Assembly: GCA_963920575.1 (NCBI GenBank)
Contig: OY986969.1
Span: 1,312,001-1,376,000 of the forward strand
Length of the DNA: 64,000 nt
Direction: 5' to 3'
Source: Narthecium ossifragum
Taxonomy: Eukaryota; Streptophyta; Magnoliopsida; Dioscoreales; Nartheciaceae
The first letter of the stretch is position 1. Every line of letters begins with the position of its first letter. This document shows positions 36,671 through 48,350 of this stretch, piece after piece. Position numbers and translations under genes: made by a program. The notes under the pieces are model-generated. The model saw only the letters and a program-made list of their open reading frames with translations, ran no database searches and had not been told where the DNA came from.

Positions 36671-38086
36671 TCAGTTTGGTCTAGCCTAGTTCGTGTTAAA
36701 TATTGCTTGAAGACAACTCTGCCAGTTAGGTGTTCCTCCTCTTCTTCTTTTCATTGGAAATTGATGTGCCGAGCAGCAAGAAGTATGCGTCCTGGCTATT
36801 CTGTTCGTCCTGGTGTGGGCTTGGGTGCAAGCTTCCTTTTTTATCGTTGGTGTGGGGTGATGGATTTGGCGCATATTCCTTGTTTTCTTAACATGGGAGC
36901 TAATAATTTGGAAGATTTGAGTCTTGCTGATTTCCTTGTTGGGAAGGAGTGGGTTCTTCGGGATCTACAGGTGCTTTTGGGTATTTCTTTGGGATCTTCT
37001 ATTGCTAATATTCCAGTTCTAGAGGGGGGTGATGTTTGGACTTGGGATTTCAATCCATCGGGGAGAATATCTAGCAAATCTGCATATCTTTTTCTTCTTT
37101 TACAAGAGGTGCTGGTAGAGAGATCTTCTATCTTTCCTAAGGAGGTTTGGTTAAATCTTTGGAGGATGCCTGTGGCACCTAAAGTCAGGTTTCTAATTTG
37201 GAAATTGCTCCACGGAAGGCTTGCTACCAGGGACGTTCTATGGCAACTGGGTTTGATCTCTAACTCTTCATGCCCCTTGTGTGGTTTGGCGCAGGAATCC
37301 CTACTTCACCTATTTTTCTCATGTTAATTTGTCTCTAGAATCTGGGCTTTGCTCCTGCCTTCTTTTGTCTCCTTTGGATTTGATGACCTGATTTTTCTTT
37401 TGTCATCCTCGTCGAGTTCCTTGGAGGTGGGAAGAAGAAAGACCTTGGTTGGTTTTGCTGTGTGGTTAATCTGGCTAAACAGGAATGACGTGGTGTTCTT
37501 GGGAGGAGGAGTCCATGCTGAGATCTTATATTTACGGATTTGTCGTATGGCTGAGGAATTTTGGAGGTGCAAAGAGCGAAAACTTTGTATTTATGATGGT
37601 GTATCAGAAGTAGAGGAGCAGGGTGGTGGGACCTCTATTGTGGTGGATGCGGCTTTCTCTGCTAGCACTGGGGCTACAGTAGGTGTGATTATAAGAGATC
37701 AAGGTGGCCGGATCAGGGCTGCGTGTTCCGAAACTATTGTTGCTTCCTCTTGTGAAGAGGCGGAATTGCATGCTATTTATAGGGGTCTTTTGTTGGCTAC
37801 GCAGTTAGGGATGTCAAGGTGTTTGGTGGTGTCAGATGCGAAGTTTATGGTTGACTGTATACATGGGTCTATCTCTTGGCTTCCTCATCTTACTAGTTTA
37901 TTGAGAGATATATGTGGGATGGCGGCGCGCTTTCTAACAGTTGTCTTCAGATCTGTGCAACGAGACCGAGTTCGTGATGCGGATTATCTTGCCATGCTTG
38001 GTAAGGATAGGCGCTGGAGTCACTGTTGGGTCTTTGCTTCTGGATCTGAAGCTCCTGTGAATTTTCCTTTTTGTCTGTTTCCATAG
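36671..38086 (+). pseudogene. LINE B ORF2 3' part: zf-RVT and RNase H
   Basis: Continues the ORF2 frame. The zf-RVT domain is clear (VWLNLWRMPVAPKVRFLIWKLLHGRL, then CPLCGLAQESLLHLFFSC). An in-frame TAA follows at 37325-37327. The same frame then runs into an RNase H-like domain to 38086: VDAAFSASTGATVG, IIRDQGGRI, EEAELHAIYRGLLLA, CLVVSDAKFMVD and RDADYLAMLGK. The four expected acidic positions are all visible. A short 3' UTR ends in an A-rich tail. Confidence 0.8.
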
Positions 38087-38296
38087 TTATGTAGTTTCTT
38101 TCCTGTAACTAGCCATTTTTTGGATGACTTACTCAAAAAAAAAAATAATAATAAAGAAAACCAATAAGCAAAGGATTATAACATGCCATGAATCCAAATA
38201 AAATAGAAATTGTTTCCACATATCTTCATAATGCTTCACAAATTGAGAAAAGAGGACGCATGTAGACATATCATTCAGTTAGCCAAGCCTATTATA

Positions 38297-38358
38297 TAGG
38301 GGTGGCAATTCGGGTTTCGGGTCGGGTTCGCGGGTCACGACCCGAATTGCCACCCCTA
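38297..38358. mobile_element. 62-bp hAT-type miniature element
   Basis: 8-bp TSD CTATTATA at 38289-38296 and 38359-38366. The termini TAGGGGTGGCAATTCGGGT and ACCCGAATTGCCACCCCTA are perfect inverted repeats that make up most of the element, leaving a core of about 24 bp. It could fold into a long hairpin. Confidence 0.9.
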
Positions 38359-38366
38359 CTATTATA

Positions 38367-39515
38367 AGACATTTCTTTGCTGGCATTATATGAATTATAA
38401 CCAAAATCACTTTTCCCACTATCAGATCTGTTTTGACCGAAGATTCAGGTTCATTATAGATAGACTGGACGACCAACACCTATATCATCTCATCTCATCT
38501 TCCTTGATGCAAATGTCTTGACTGCCCTTCAACACATTCATCCATTCTCACATATGCTAATAGCACGGGTGCAACAAATTAAAATAATTGGGACTAGAGT
38601 TTTAGACTTTAAGCATAAAAATAAAATTACAAGGAAAGGTCGTGATTTACTCTTGACAATAAAGATTCAAGAAATTGGTGAAGGAAGGGTACAAGCTTGA
38701 TTATGGAAAGGCTAGGTGACAACAATAAGATAACCTAGACGACAGAGTGACAAACAAGTATATTTAAATTATCATAGTTGATAATAACAATTGACAAGAC
38801 AATCTGATGAAGAAAAATATCAAACATTCTCATAACCAAGAGATACCCGTTGCTCTAAGAAGCCCACTGGAAAATTTCTGACAAAAATTATCACATATGA
38901 GCTTTCATGTATTATAGCTCAACACTCGGACCGGGTTTTTGACCAAGAGGTTTGGTCTGGTTCTGAACCCGAATCAACTCAGTCCAGCAGGGCCAACACC
39001 CGGACTGGACCGGCTACGGCCCTAGTGGGCCCGGATTGGACACATACTGAGCCGGGCCATTTGAGCCTTTTGGACACCCCAGACTGGTTGGGTCCAATTT
39101 GACCTAACCTGAGTCGGGTCAGGCCGGTCCGAGTCAAACCAAGCCATAACAACTGACTTGCAAAACACAAATTGAAAATGATGTTTCCTCGTCGAGAAAA
39201 TTTACATCAATTGAATATTTTGCATTTTATATAGGAGAAAAACCGTACGCTACGCTACATGTGTTTCAAACTTAAACGCTTACAAACAATTGTTGGGGAT
39301 ACGAGGATTCTGACGATGCTGGAGATACATCATGTATGAAGAGGCAAACTAAGCAACACATCCTCATTTTAAACCTCCGGATTCATACCATTATCCCAAC
39401 ACCGTCAAAGCCCGGAACTATATAATTCTCTACAAAAATAAAAAAGCTAATTAGAATGACACGGCATGCCATGTCAGCAAGATTGCCACCCTGGCATCCT
39501 GACATGGCTCTTCTT
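38367..39515. other. Intergenic stretch, degenerate repeat near 38930-39150
   Basis: No gene recognised. Part of 38930-39150 is rich in GGTCCGG/CCGGACC-like words and may be an old relative of the hAT-type elements, but no TSD or clear ends could be found. Confidence 0.4.
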
Positions 39516-39523
39516 TATAATAT
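39516..39523 (+). promoter_or_regulatory. TATA-like box before the GHKL-type gene
   Basis: TATAATAT lies 100 bp upstream of the ATG at 39616, a normal plant promoter distance. Confidence 0.4.
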
Positions 39524-39615
39524 GGCCGTTCTCCGCCCAAACTCCCAAAAACCCGTCACACACCCTCTCCTCTCTCGCTGTTCACCTCCACCACCATCTC
39601 GCGCGCCAAACAAGC

Positions 39616-42600
39616 ATGGCGTCTCCAGAGGAGAGCCCCTCGAGTTCCCAGGGCTCGAATTCCCCGGGAGCCATGGCAAGAGACGATGTAGAGGAGATAA
39701 GGAGGACCAAGTTCTCCATTGGCGAGCGAGAACCCAGCCAAGAAACGCGAGAGCTCCTCTCCGCCGCCAAGAACCTCCGATGCTGTCCAGGGGACCCGGC
39801 TCGCTCCATCTCGGAGCTCATCCTGGTTGATCCTCTATGTCTCTTTTGCTTCTTGTCTCTTGTTTTAATGCAAATTAGCTGCTAAAGGTTTGATCTTGGT
39901 ACGTATAACAAGCTAGATTAAATGGGTTTGCTTTACATGATCTTATGTTCAGTCTTCTATAGGGTTTTCTTGCGTTTCTCCATAATCATGCTTTCTTGCT
40001 TCTGGTTTGATCTTGATGCTTTCTTGGTTTTTTTTAGGTAGGACACTTGTTAGCATGGTAGATATTTTGGGGCTGCATTTCTTGGGTTCAATGTGTTCTT
40101 TGGTGTGTCTTTGAACAGTAATTACGGTGGGCATGTTCTATTCCTATGCAATCTTTCTTCCCTGTTTCTCTCTGTTATATGATTGGTGTAACCTATATAA
40201 ATGGGTATGGTATGCAGTGATTTCAATCACTGTGTCCCTGTGCAGCTGTGGTATATATCATTCTGCGATAAAGAAGCTTTGATGGTTTGGTTCTGAACAT
40301 TTTTGTTTTCTTGATTCTTCTGTTCTAAGCTAATCTTGTGAATACATTTTCTCTACATTCTTCAAGGGTCCTAATTAAAGGTATGGGCAACTGAAGTTTT
40401 AATGGGATCAATTCTTCAGCCATAAACCATATTTGTTTATGGTTTCTTGCTTCTTGCTTTGACTTTGATGAGCTACCCTGTTTATCATCCGCATGGTATT
40501 TAGATAACAGATTCTAATAGCTTCAAGCCATAGAGAGCTTTTTCTTATCGTCTGCATTCTAAATTTTTTTCGCTTCTGACTAATGGCATGAATGGTTGGT
40601 TTGTTTTCTTGTATCCTTGATTTCTTGATTCATTAGAAATTAGGGTAAACCTCCTATGTGGATGCTTTTCTGTGTTCGCTTTTACCTGTACTCTGAGTTT
40701 GTCAATCTTTGAAATTCTATGGCATTTCTGCTTTTTTAGGTCACTTTGAATGGTTCGCATTTCCTTTCTGAATGTATGGTTTCTTTTTCACCAGGATGCT
40801 GATGATAATGATTACGAACTTCACGTAGACGCATGTCTGGAATTCTTGATCACACCTCGGGACATCACGGGTACTGGAGCTCATGAAACTTTGCTTGTTT
40901 TCAACAATGGGGTTGGTTTCTCGAAACAGAGTCTATTTGTAGCCTCAGGGATGGAGGTTTTATTGGCAAGAAAGGTAAGGGGATCATGATGTTTGTGTCT
41001 TTTTTATTTCTTCTGATGTTTATCTTTGCTTTTGGGTGACCACATTAAAACAAAAAAATTAAGATGGAGAAAAACAACTTATGACTTCATGTAAGTCATA
41101 ATATCCAGGTTTGTCTTGGCTTTTGTCATGCATGTAGCATATAAAAATGCTGTGGATTCGAAGTACATATCCTTCCATTGTATGTTTCATTAATTGCAGG
41201 AATCCACTTGAAGACTGCCTACGGTATCACGAAGGATCCTCAACTATTCAGCAACGAATATAAGATTAAATTCAGTCTGGATTGCGGAATTCCTCTTATC
41301 GTTCCCCAATGGGTTGAGGAAAAACCAACTGTGTGTGACATACAACGAGAGTATGGTGAGAAGGTCCTCCCAAGCACTGTACTCATCCTCCCTCTGAGGT
41401 CAGAAATGGTAGGGACGATGAAGACTGTCCTTCGTCAATTACATGAAGAAACTTTGCTCTTCCTGTCTAAAATAAAAGAGCTATCAGTCCTTTGAAAGCA
41501 ACACCGGTATTCTCCCTCAAGAGGGAGCTCTGATCCCTTTAGTTAGAATGACCAAGAAATTTACTTCAGTTCTTGACATGGATGGCGTAGATGATTGGCT
41601 CTCATGCATTGTCCATCTATCAGCTCTTTATGGATCCGAGGAACTTCAAGGGAAGTACTTCCTACGGGGGGGAACGATCAGGGGGCCTACAAAGTTTCTA
41701 GTGACAATTGCTTACCCGTATGGAAAGAGAATAGGAAGAAATGTGCTTCCGGGATTGTTCACAAAACTCCCCACAACGGTTGTGACGGGACTTCCCTTCA
41801 TTATCCAATGTGCGTTACTTTGTTTAGACAGAGAAGTCACTTTTGATATCGAGCGGAGCAGCCGCATTTTAGAAGATGTCCCATTAGACTTTGCTGAGGC
41901 TTTTATGGCTTGTCTAAACTTTCCATTGTTCCTCGACCAAAAAAGTCCTGTAGCAGAAGCATTTGAATTGTTGCCTCCGAGCCATTCTGATGCCAGGTGG
42001 GCTGGGATTGTGAAGAGAATTGGAGAATCAATTACTTTAGAGATATCCGCACTTGAAAAATTGCCTTGTGAAGCATATTCTGGAGAGGTGACATACGCCG
42101 AGCCGGATAAGGTAAGAAGAATCCTACCTGCTTTCCGGGAAATTTTGTCTCGTGCGAAGCTAGAATGGGGTGTGAATCTGAGGGGTATCCAATCTGTCGA
42201 GAAATTAGTTGTGCATTCTTCTTTAGACAATGAAGAATTAGCTGGAGCTTTGAGTGATGCATTGTCTGATCCGGACTGGTACGGAAGATGTATGCAGAGC
42301 TGCAATCTAGTGGAGCTACTCCCTAGTGATCTTTATGTTGATTTGTTGGATGGCCTATTGCGAAACTGGAATTATTTTGGTAAGAGCAGTGTTTCTGGCT
42401 CCCCCCTCCTCCGATTCCACACAAAGGATGGGGTGAAACACTGCAGTGTGAGGGATGCCAAGGAGTCTATATTCAAGATTCTCTATGTGGCCAATCAGGC
42501 GGAGCATCGTACGCTAGAAGAGTGGCATCTGCGTTTCAATTTTGAAAGTAATATATATTTTTTCCCAAACCCAATCCAGCAGGCTCTACTGGAACACATT

Positions 42601-43359
42601 CACAGCGATGAGCTTTGTGAAGTGCTAAAGCATGAAGCTGGTGTGCTCACCACCACTCCCCTTGAGTACTGTGAGATCTGTCTGGATTTTCTGAATAAAA
42701 ACCACCTCAAACCTGCTATACTTAGACTTCCCAGCTTTCTGTCTGAATTACTAGACCAGGATCATGTCACTGAATCTAAAGCTAGGGAAATCTGTCGCTT
42801 GATGCCAATTGTTGATGGTCGTGGCATGGTGCAGGTGGAGAGGAGTGAAACACTTGTGCCTGCCTGTGGGAGCAACTGGTTTAAGTTGTTTGGTTGCAAT
42901 CCATATGCTCAGCACAAGTACATAGACTTGGGAGCTGCATACCAGGGATTTCAAGGACAAGATATGAAGTTCTTATTGGAGTACTGCGACCCAGTGGATC
43001 TGCCTGAATTATGGCCTCCAAATCTGGAGTTGTCAGTTGCTTCAACTGAGTTAACAGCAGAGCATGCATTTTTACTGCTTGAATGGCTCCGTTGTTTGCA
43101 GCGAAAGGCAGGAACTGAGTTGCCTGACAAGTTCATTGGAAGCATCGAAAAGGGGACATGGATGAAGACAGTGGCAGGTTTCAGGTCACCAAATCAATGT
43201 TCTTTTCATAATTGCCCTGAGAAGGCACTCATTGATGATAGTTATTATGGAGACAATCTCAGTTCTTACAAGACTGAGCTGTCAATGATCGGGGTGGACA
43301 TTGATGGGTTAGAAAAGATCAAGAGGCCGAGGATAGATGAAGATTCACCGTGGAATTGA
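39616..43359 (+). CDS. GHKL-ATPase (sacsin/NO VEIN-type) gene, probably decaying
   Basis: Exon 1 39616-39825 (ATG at 39673, MARDDVEEIRRTKFSIG, matches the usual family start). Exon 2 40795-40974. Exon 3 from 41200. Family features seen are EIRRTKFSIG, the N-box (ISELIL then DADDNDY across the exon 1/2 junction), FNNGVGFS, IVPQWVEE and LPLRSEM. The family is the HSP90-like ATPase group of plants (At3g48770-type), of unclear cellular role. Problems: exon 2 to exon 3 does not keep frame and lacks the GEKG glycine loop, so a microexon seems lost. The N-box Asn is Asp. A frameshift lies near 41485. The 603-codon frame 41548-43359 is open, but the protein ends about halfway along the usual 1,700-residue length. 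Confidence 0.7.
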
Positions 43360-44186
43360 GAACAATGAAAGCTGCAAGTCAGCTTATAAAGCTGCTTCGT
43401 GCACTTTTTTTTGGTTTGTCCGAAGCAACTGTGAATTTTTTTTCTGAATCGACAAGGCAAAGTCCGATGTCCGATGAGAATTGCATAGCATTCATTGATG
43501 TATATTTGATGTCTTCTGTATTCATTACCCTGAGGATGTATAGAATGTTCTGTATAGGCTTTTGTGCATGTAGTATACACACAGTAGAAGGCAACTATAG
43601 TGAATTTTAGTGATTCTGCTCTTCAATTCTTCATAAGCACTTGATGCAGTTTCTGTACTTGTGCAATAATATTGAGCTACCATGGCTGCCATGCTTTCTT
43701 CTTTCTCCTGGCCTCTTGTTTGCTCTTAATTTGCTTAGTAAGCTATTATGTTTCTTGTTCATTCAAAAGGATCACTGACTTTAAACAGACTTGATATCCC
43801 TTATCTGTGAAATGTTAGTTTTTGAAATGACCCTTGTATTTTCCAAGAGATATATGATATTATCAAGATTATAGGGTGTAATTTCAAATTTTGCATATTT
43901 GGATAAAGGTATATTAAATGATAGGATTAATCATCGAAAGCTGACTTCATGTGGGTCTCCATTCATTGACCATGACATGCTCACGTCATCTTTTCTTTGA
44001 GTTCTTTGCTCGGCAGAATGGACAAAGGAAAAGTAAAGTAAATTGGAAGGGATTTTGAGATGAATCATATATACATCAGCTTAGAAATGAGCAGATAGCC
44101 GTACTTAGAGAAATCAATCTGTTATCAGCGAACCAAGGAAATGTGACAGAACTCTCTCTCCAGTCAATTAGTTGCACTCTAGATCT
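43360..44186. other. 3' flank of the GHKL-type gene, nothing further recognised
   Basis: AT-rich 3' UTR-like and intergenic sequence. No coding domain seen. Confidence 0.4.
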
Positions 44187-44205
44187 CACTACAAAAAAAT
44201 ATACC
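44187..44205. mobile_element. CACTA-type terminus, single end only
   Basis: CACTACAAAAAAATATAC resembles the end of plant CACTA (En/Spm) transposons, which begin CACTACAA. A matching inverted end and a 3-bp TSD were not found, so this may be a broken element or chance. Confidence 0.3.
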
Positions 44206-44572
44206 CCTTCTGTAGTGGGTGAAAACTGCTGCCGAAAGGCCAAAAACACTTAACAACAATGTTGCAAAACGCCATTGTTTCAGCAACAGTTTGTTCGGAG
44301 CTGCTGCAAAATGGCATTTTCTCGACATCGAAGCGACTGATGCAACAAAATCATAAGGCTCCTTTTCTTCTAGGTCACTAGTCTTCCTGTTTGTGGGCAT
44401 GCACTGGGACCAACATATCATGTCCTCAATTAAACCATTAAACCGTGCCAGGGGGCACGGGGATATGCTAGTCTAAGTATACAATCCAACAATTACAACT
44501 ACGATAGTTTAGCTTCACAAATTAACTAGGAATGTTTATATGCTATATTTCTATATTTTTTCTATTTCTTGA

Positions 44573-44731
44573 GTGGTATCCAATCCGTCGAGAAATTAAT
44601 TGTGCATTAGTCTTTAGACATTGAATGAATGGTTAGCTGAACCTCTGCTTGGCTAGTACTGTGGCATCGGAGGTTTAATTCCCCACGTAACATCAGCTAT
44701 GGAGGTCTTATTGGCAAGAAAGGTAAGGGGG
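44573..44731 (+). pseudogene. Fragments of a second GHKL-type gene copy
   Basis: 44573-44665 matches exon sequence near 42179-42270 (GTATCCAATCCGTCGAGAAA and following). 44693-44731 matches the end of exon 2 with its splice donor near 40948-40978 (TGGAGGTCTTATTGGCAAGA and AAGGTAAGG). The order is reversed relative to the source gene and both are full of changes. Confidence 0.75.
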
Positions 44732-44860
44732 TCTATTTTCTAATCTTAACCATTTTAAGATGACAAACACTAGAGAATAATATTAATTCACTCCAAAGAG
44801 ACCTACTTTCTAAGGGGGAAAAAAAAGAACAAGAAAAGTATTTTGGAGAAAAACATATAT

Positions 44861-46212
44861 GTTACAATCCAATTTGAACCATACGAGTATATTAAACTGA
44901 GAAGAAAGTCACTGGGGATTACCAGAATCCGAACAATTGCAAGGACCAATGATGATGGATCGATCTAAGAGGAACGAGCTACATATAACTTACGTTTTTT
45001 TTCCTTCTTTTTTCTTTGCTCTGTGAATCGCACCCTCCTTGGACCAAAAGAATACCTGAGCACTAGACCTGCCAAGAGATGCTAGAGTATCTGCTATATC
45101 ATTCCTAACTCCAGGAAAATAGGTAACATATATCTCGTCGAGATGGGCTAGCATCCAACGTGCACGTTGAAATAAGATATCTAGATACTGTGGACAGAAT
45201 CTCCTTCCGTTGAGGTAGTCAACGACATCCCGTGAATCTAATTCAAAGGCTGCGTTCCGTACTTTATTCCTAATTGCTTTTTCCAGACCCCACATAAAAG
45301 CCTCTAATTCTGCTTCCTGCACATCAGCCGCCTCCATCATCATCCCACCGAAACACCACTCAACTCCTCCTCCTCCTCCTCCTCCCTGACGGCAGACACA
45401 AATCCCCACAGCTGAGTTCTGGCTAGAGACACTTGCATGTGATTGTATTACCATCAATGGTTTCCTTTCTTTCATCACCATGCTTCCCGTTCGTCTCCAC
45501 CAGGGCAAATATCCGTCAGACGTGGTCTCACGGACGCCGATTCTTCTGCGACGCTGACAGTCAAAAGAAGGACCTTGCATCGATGATTTCCATAACTTAC
45601 ACACGCATCTGAATCTCGCAACGGATTCTTCGGGAAGCCAGAGAAGTATCTCAACTATGACATCATGCGGAAGATCATAACTATGATCAGATCTAGCTTT
45701 CTTCATCACCTTATAATTAGAACTGTCATGCTCCTCCTCCTCTGATCTCATTCTTCTTTGCTCCGTCGTTTTTGCTGCTGATCCCATGTCTTCCATATAT
45801 AATATTGCTGCAAAGGGCAATCGGAGAACCAATTATTAAGGTCCTGTATATATATATATGAAGCATGCAGGCATGCATCAATCAGAGCATGAACACCGAA
45901 GAGAAACTTACATGTGTGTCTTGTTCAGGATGGTGTACGATACGTTGGGAACAATACTACGTACGTTTTACATAAGATGAGTTTAGGTTTAGTGTTTAGT
46001 GCATGCCGGTCGGTGTATTACTGCACGGCCTACAGTTGAATAAGTCCTACAGACCTCGAAATATTAACTTGACTTTTGTTTGGTAAGAACAAGCTAGTTA
46101 CAATCCAATTTGAACCATGGGAGTTAAACTAAGAAGAAAATTACTGGGGATTACCACGATCCGAACAGGGACTAATCATGATGGATCTAAAAGGAACGAT
46201 TACTACCTATAA
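44861..46212. repeat. Direct repeat pair flanking the F-box gene
   Basis: 44861-45000 and 46091-46212 share TTACAATCCAATTTGAACCA, ACTGGGGATTACCA.GATCCGAACA and GATGGATC...AGGAACGA...TATAACT, each followed by a T-run. The repeats flank the F-box/RNase H gene on both sides, as expected of a local tandem duplication. Confidence 0.75.
44990..45832 (-). CDS. F-box protein fused to LINE-type RNase H domain
   Basis: A single open frame of 280 codons from the most upstream ATG. A TATA-rich stretch at 45847-45859 lies too close to that ATG, so Met13 (45796, MEDMGSAAKTT) is the likelier start. An F-box is clear at about residues 50-90 (DLPHDVIVEILLWLPEESVARFRCVCKLWKSSM), the part that binds SKP1 in SCF ubiquitin ligases. 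Instead of kelch or LRR repeats, residues about 125-270 form an RNase H-like domain of plant LINE type (EAELEAFMWGLEKAIRNK, AAFELDSRDVVDYLNG, VRNDIADTLASLG), with the first catalytic Asp not evident. The Lys-rich C-terminus (KKKEGKKT) is the translated LINE A-tail. Expression is unknown. Confidence 0.65.
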   Translation of the reverse strand: MVLRLPFAAILYMEDMGSAAKTTEQRRMRSEEEEHDSSNYKVMKKARSDHSYDLPHDVIVEILLWLPEESVARFRCVCKLWKSSMQGPSFDCQRRRRIGVRETTSDGYLPWWRRTGSMVMKERKPLMVIQSHASVSSQNSAVGICVCRQGGGGGGGVEWCFGGMMMEAADVQEAELEAFMWGLEKAIRNKVRNAAFELDSRDVVDYLNGRRFCPQYLDILFQRARWMLAHLDEIYVTYFPGVRNDIADTLASLGRSSAQVFFWSKEGAIHRAKKKEGKKT

Positions 46213-48016
46213 CTCACTTTTTTTTCTCTTCTTCTTCTTCTTCTTCTCTCTCTCTCTGGGTTTTTTTTTTTTTGTTAGTTGAGCCAATGGCTGGGACTGC
46301 GTATAACTCACTTACCCGGGTTGGAGTGGTGATGGCCGGCGGTGAGGAAAGAGGGTAACTGGGGAGAGAGAAGGGAAGGAGGAAGGAGGTGGTGAGGTGA
46401 CGCAAAGAGTACAGGACCGGACCTCTTTTTATAGACTTTGCAACTAAGGATTAAGACTCCAACTAGGACTCAGCTACTAGCAGTCCAACTAGGAAAAGAA
46501 ACCTAGACTCAAATGATAAGGAAAATGCATGTCGGAAAGTAACTAGGACTAGGACTCACTAATCTCAACTCTAACGAAGGAACGGGAAATAAATAGGAAA
46601 GCAGTAAAGTCTGTGGGCTTGTTCAATTCCTCTACAATCTTTCTTCCCTGTTTCTCTCTGTTGTATGATTGGTATAACGTATATAAATGGGTATGCTGTG
46701 ATTTCATTCACTGTGTGTCCCTGTGCAGCAGTGATATCATTCTGCAATAAAGAATTCTGCACATCTTTGTTACATGGGTTTTATTATTTCTCTATGAAAA
46801 TAAAAAGACCCCACAGATTACTCAAAATATACGAAAACAGAGATAAAATAAATCAAATGTGCACAAGAAGGAAGATACACGATTTTTAACGTGAAAAAAC
46901 CCTCACGGGAAAAAACCACGGGTCCAACGCAGGACCAGGCCAAATAAATCCACTAAAAAACAAAAATACCGTTTACGCAAGTAAAAACGAACTCACTGTA
47001 CTGACTCCTCAAATACACACTGTCGTCCTCACACTTGCTCGACTCCTCGAATCACGATCCACAGCTCTGCTTTTCTTGATTGATTGCCTCTACTTCAAAT
47101 CTCCCTCACAACCATCATCTCTCTCTATTCCTCTCTCTCTCCTTCTCTCTCTTTTCTTCTTTATTTCTTCTCTCCTCAAAATCCGTGGCTCCCTCTCTTC
47201 CCTGTTTCTTCTCAATCTTCTCTCTATTTCTCCCTGCCGCCACTCTCCTCTCCAATCTATTCCTCTTCAACACAACCGGTCAACATCTCTCAAATCCTTT
47301 CCTCTCCCACACAACCGGTCAACATGTCTCTACACTGTTTTCTCCTCACAGCCCACGACCAAGTCAACTATGACATCACTGCCATCAATCCCATTCTCTC
47401 TTTTTTTCTCACATTCAATGTCATTCACTATTCTCTCTACCGCCCAGATCTCACTCTCTCTTTCTTTTTCTCTCAATCTTCTCTCACATGGCCGGCCTTC
47501 TCTTCTCTCAGTTTCTCCTCAACAGCGCTCTCTCCTCTCTGTGTTTTCCGTAGCCGTCCCGAGAGCCACCTCTCTGTTAGCAACACGCCAATATATATAA
47601 GCAGCAGCTAGGTTATCTACCCAAACCGTCCGATTTCGCTTCCCTCCAATCCCACGATAGAGATTAATTTTTGATATAAACTTGATCAAATTTGATGTGA
47701 CTTGAGCCAATTTGATCCCACTTGATCTAATTCACTTGAATTAGTCTTGTATAAACCACATACCCAATCTAGCTAATTTAAATATTAAATCAATAAAATT
47801 TGCCAACTCATATGGAATCTTAACATGATTCCTTACACTCTACATTCTTTAAGCTCCTACAGGTATGGGCAACCTGAAGTTTTAATGGGATCAATTATTC
47901 AGCCATAAACCATATTTATTTATGGTTTCTTGCTTTAACTTTTGATGCGCTACCTTGCTTATCATTTGCATGGTGTTTAGATAGCTGAGTCTAACAGCTT
48001 CAGACCATAAATTTTT
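45833..48016. other. Decayed repeats, polypyrimidine tract, intron copies
   Basis: 46616-46760 and 47860-48000 match intron 1 of the GHKL-type gene (40127-40270 and 40380-40530), with shared runs such as CTTTCTTCCCTGTTTCTCTC and ATAAACCATATTT. A CT-rich tract fills 47100-47560; the open frames in it are low complexity. 46790-47050 resembles repeat sequence with paired CCCTCACGGG/AAACCACGGG words; its class is unknown. Confidence 0.6.
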
Positions 48017-48150
48017 GAGGGATTGGTTGTTTAGTCTCTTAAGTGACCCCTCTTTGTCATTTAGTCCCCTATAACTCTCCTTAAGTGTTTTACTACCATA
48101 AAATAAGGAGGGGACCAAAATACCCCTAAACCGCCCCCATTAATCCCCCC

Positions 48151-48350
48151 NNNNNNNNNNNNNNNNNNNNNNNNNNNNNNNNNNNNNNNNNNNNNNNNNN
48201 NNNNNNNNNNNNNNNNNNNNNNNNNNNNNNNNNNNNNNNNNNNNNNNNNNNNNNNNNNNNNNNNNNNNNNNNNNNNNNNNNNNNNNNNNNNNNNNNNNNN
48301 NNNNNNNNNNNNNNNNNNNNNNNNNNNNNNNNNNNNNNNNNNNNNNNNNN
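48151..48350. other. Assembly gap, 200 N
   Basis: Exactly 200 undetermined bases next to a tandem repeat, so the real array is probably longer than shown and the gap size is nominal. Confidence 0.99.

Larger units (their letters stand above)
11494..38143 (+). mobile_element. L1-like LINE copy B, split by three nested insertions
   Basis: One plus-strand LINE can be followed through four pieces: 11494-13083, 15973-18570, 33835-34027 and 36671-38143, about 5.85 kb in all, a usual L1 length. The host sequence resumes at the exact base after each insertion's TSD. Order: ORF1, endonuclease, reverse transcriptase, zf-RVT, RNase H, then an A-rich tail at about 38133-38143. AATAAAG-like sequence next to both ends may be the LINE's own TSD, but A-rich context makes this weak. 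Confidence 0.9.

Noticed and set aside
38930..39150. Fourth hAT-like element
   Set aside because: Repeat words are similar, but no TAGGGGTG end or 8-bp TSD could be found.
47100..47580. Three overlapping open frames of 97-175 codons
   Set aside because: They follow a CT-rich tract; residues are Ser/Leu/Phe low complexity in all frames, as expected from base bias.
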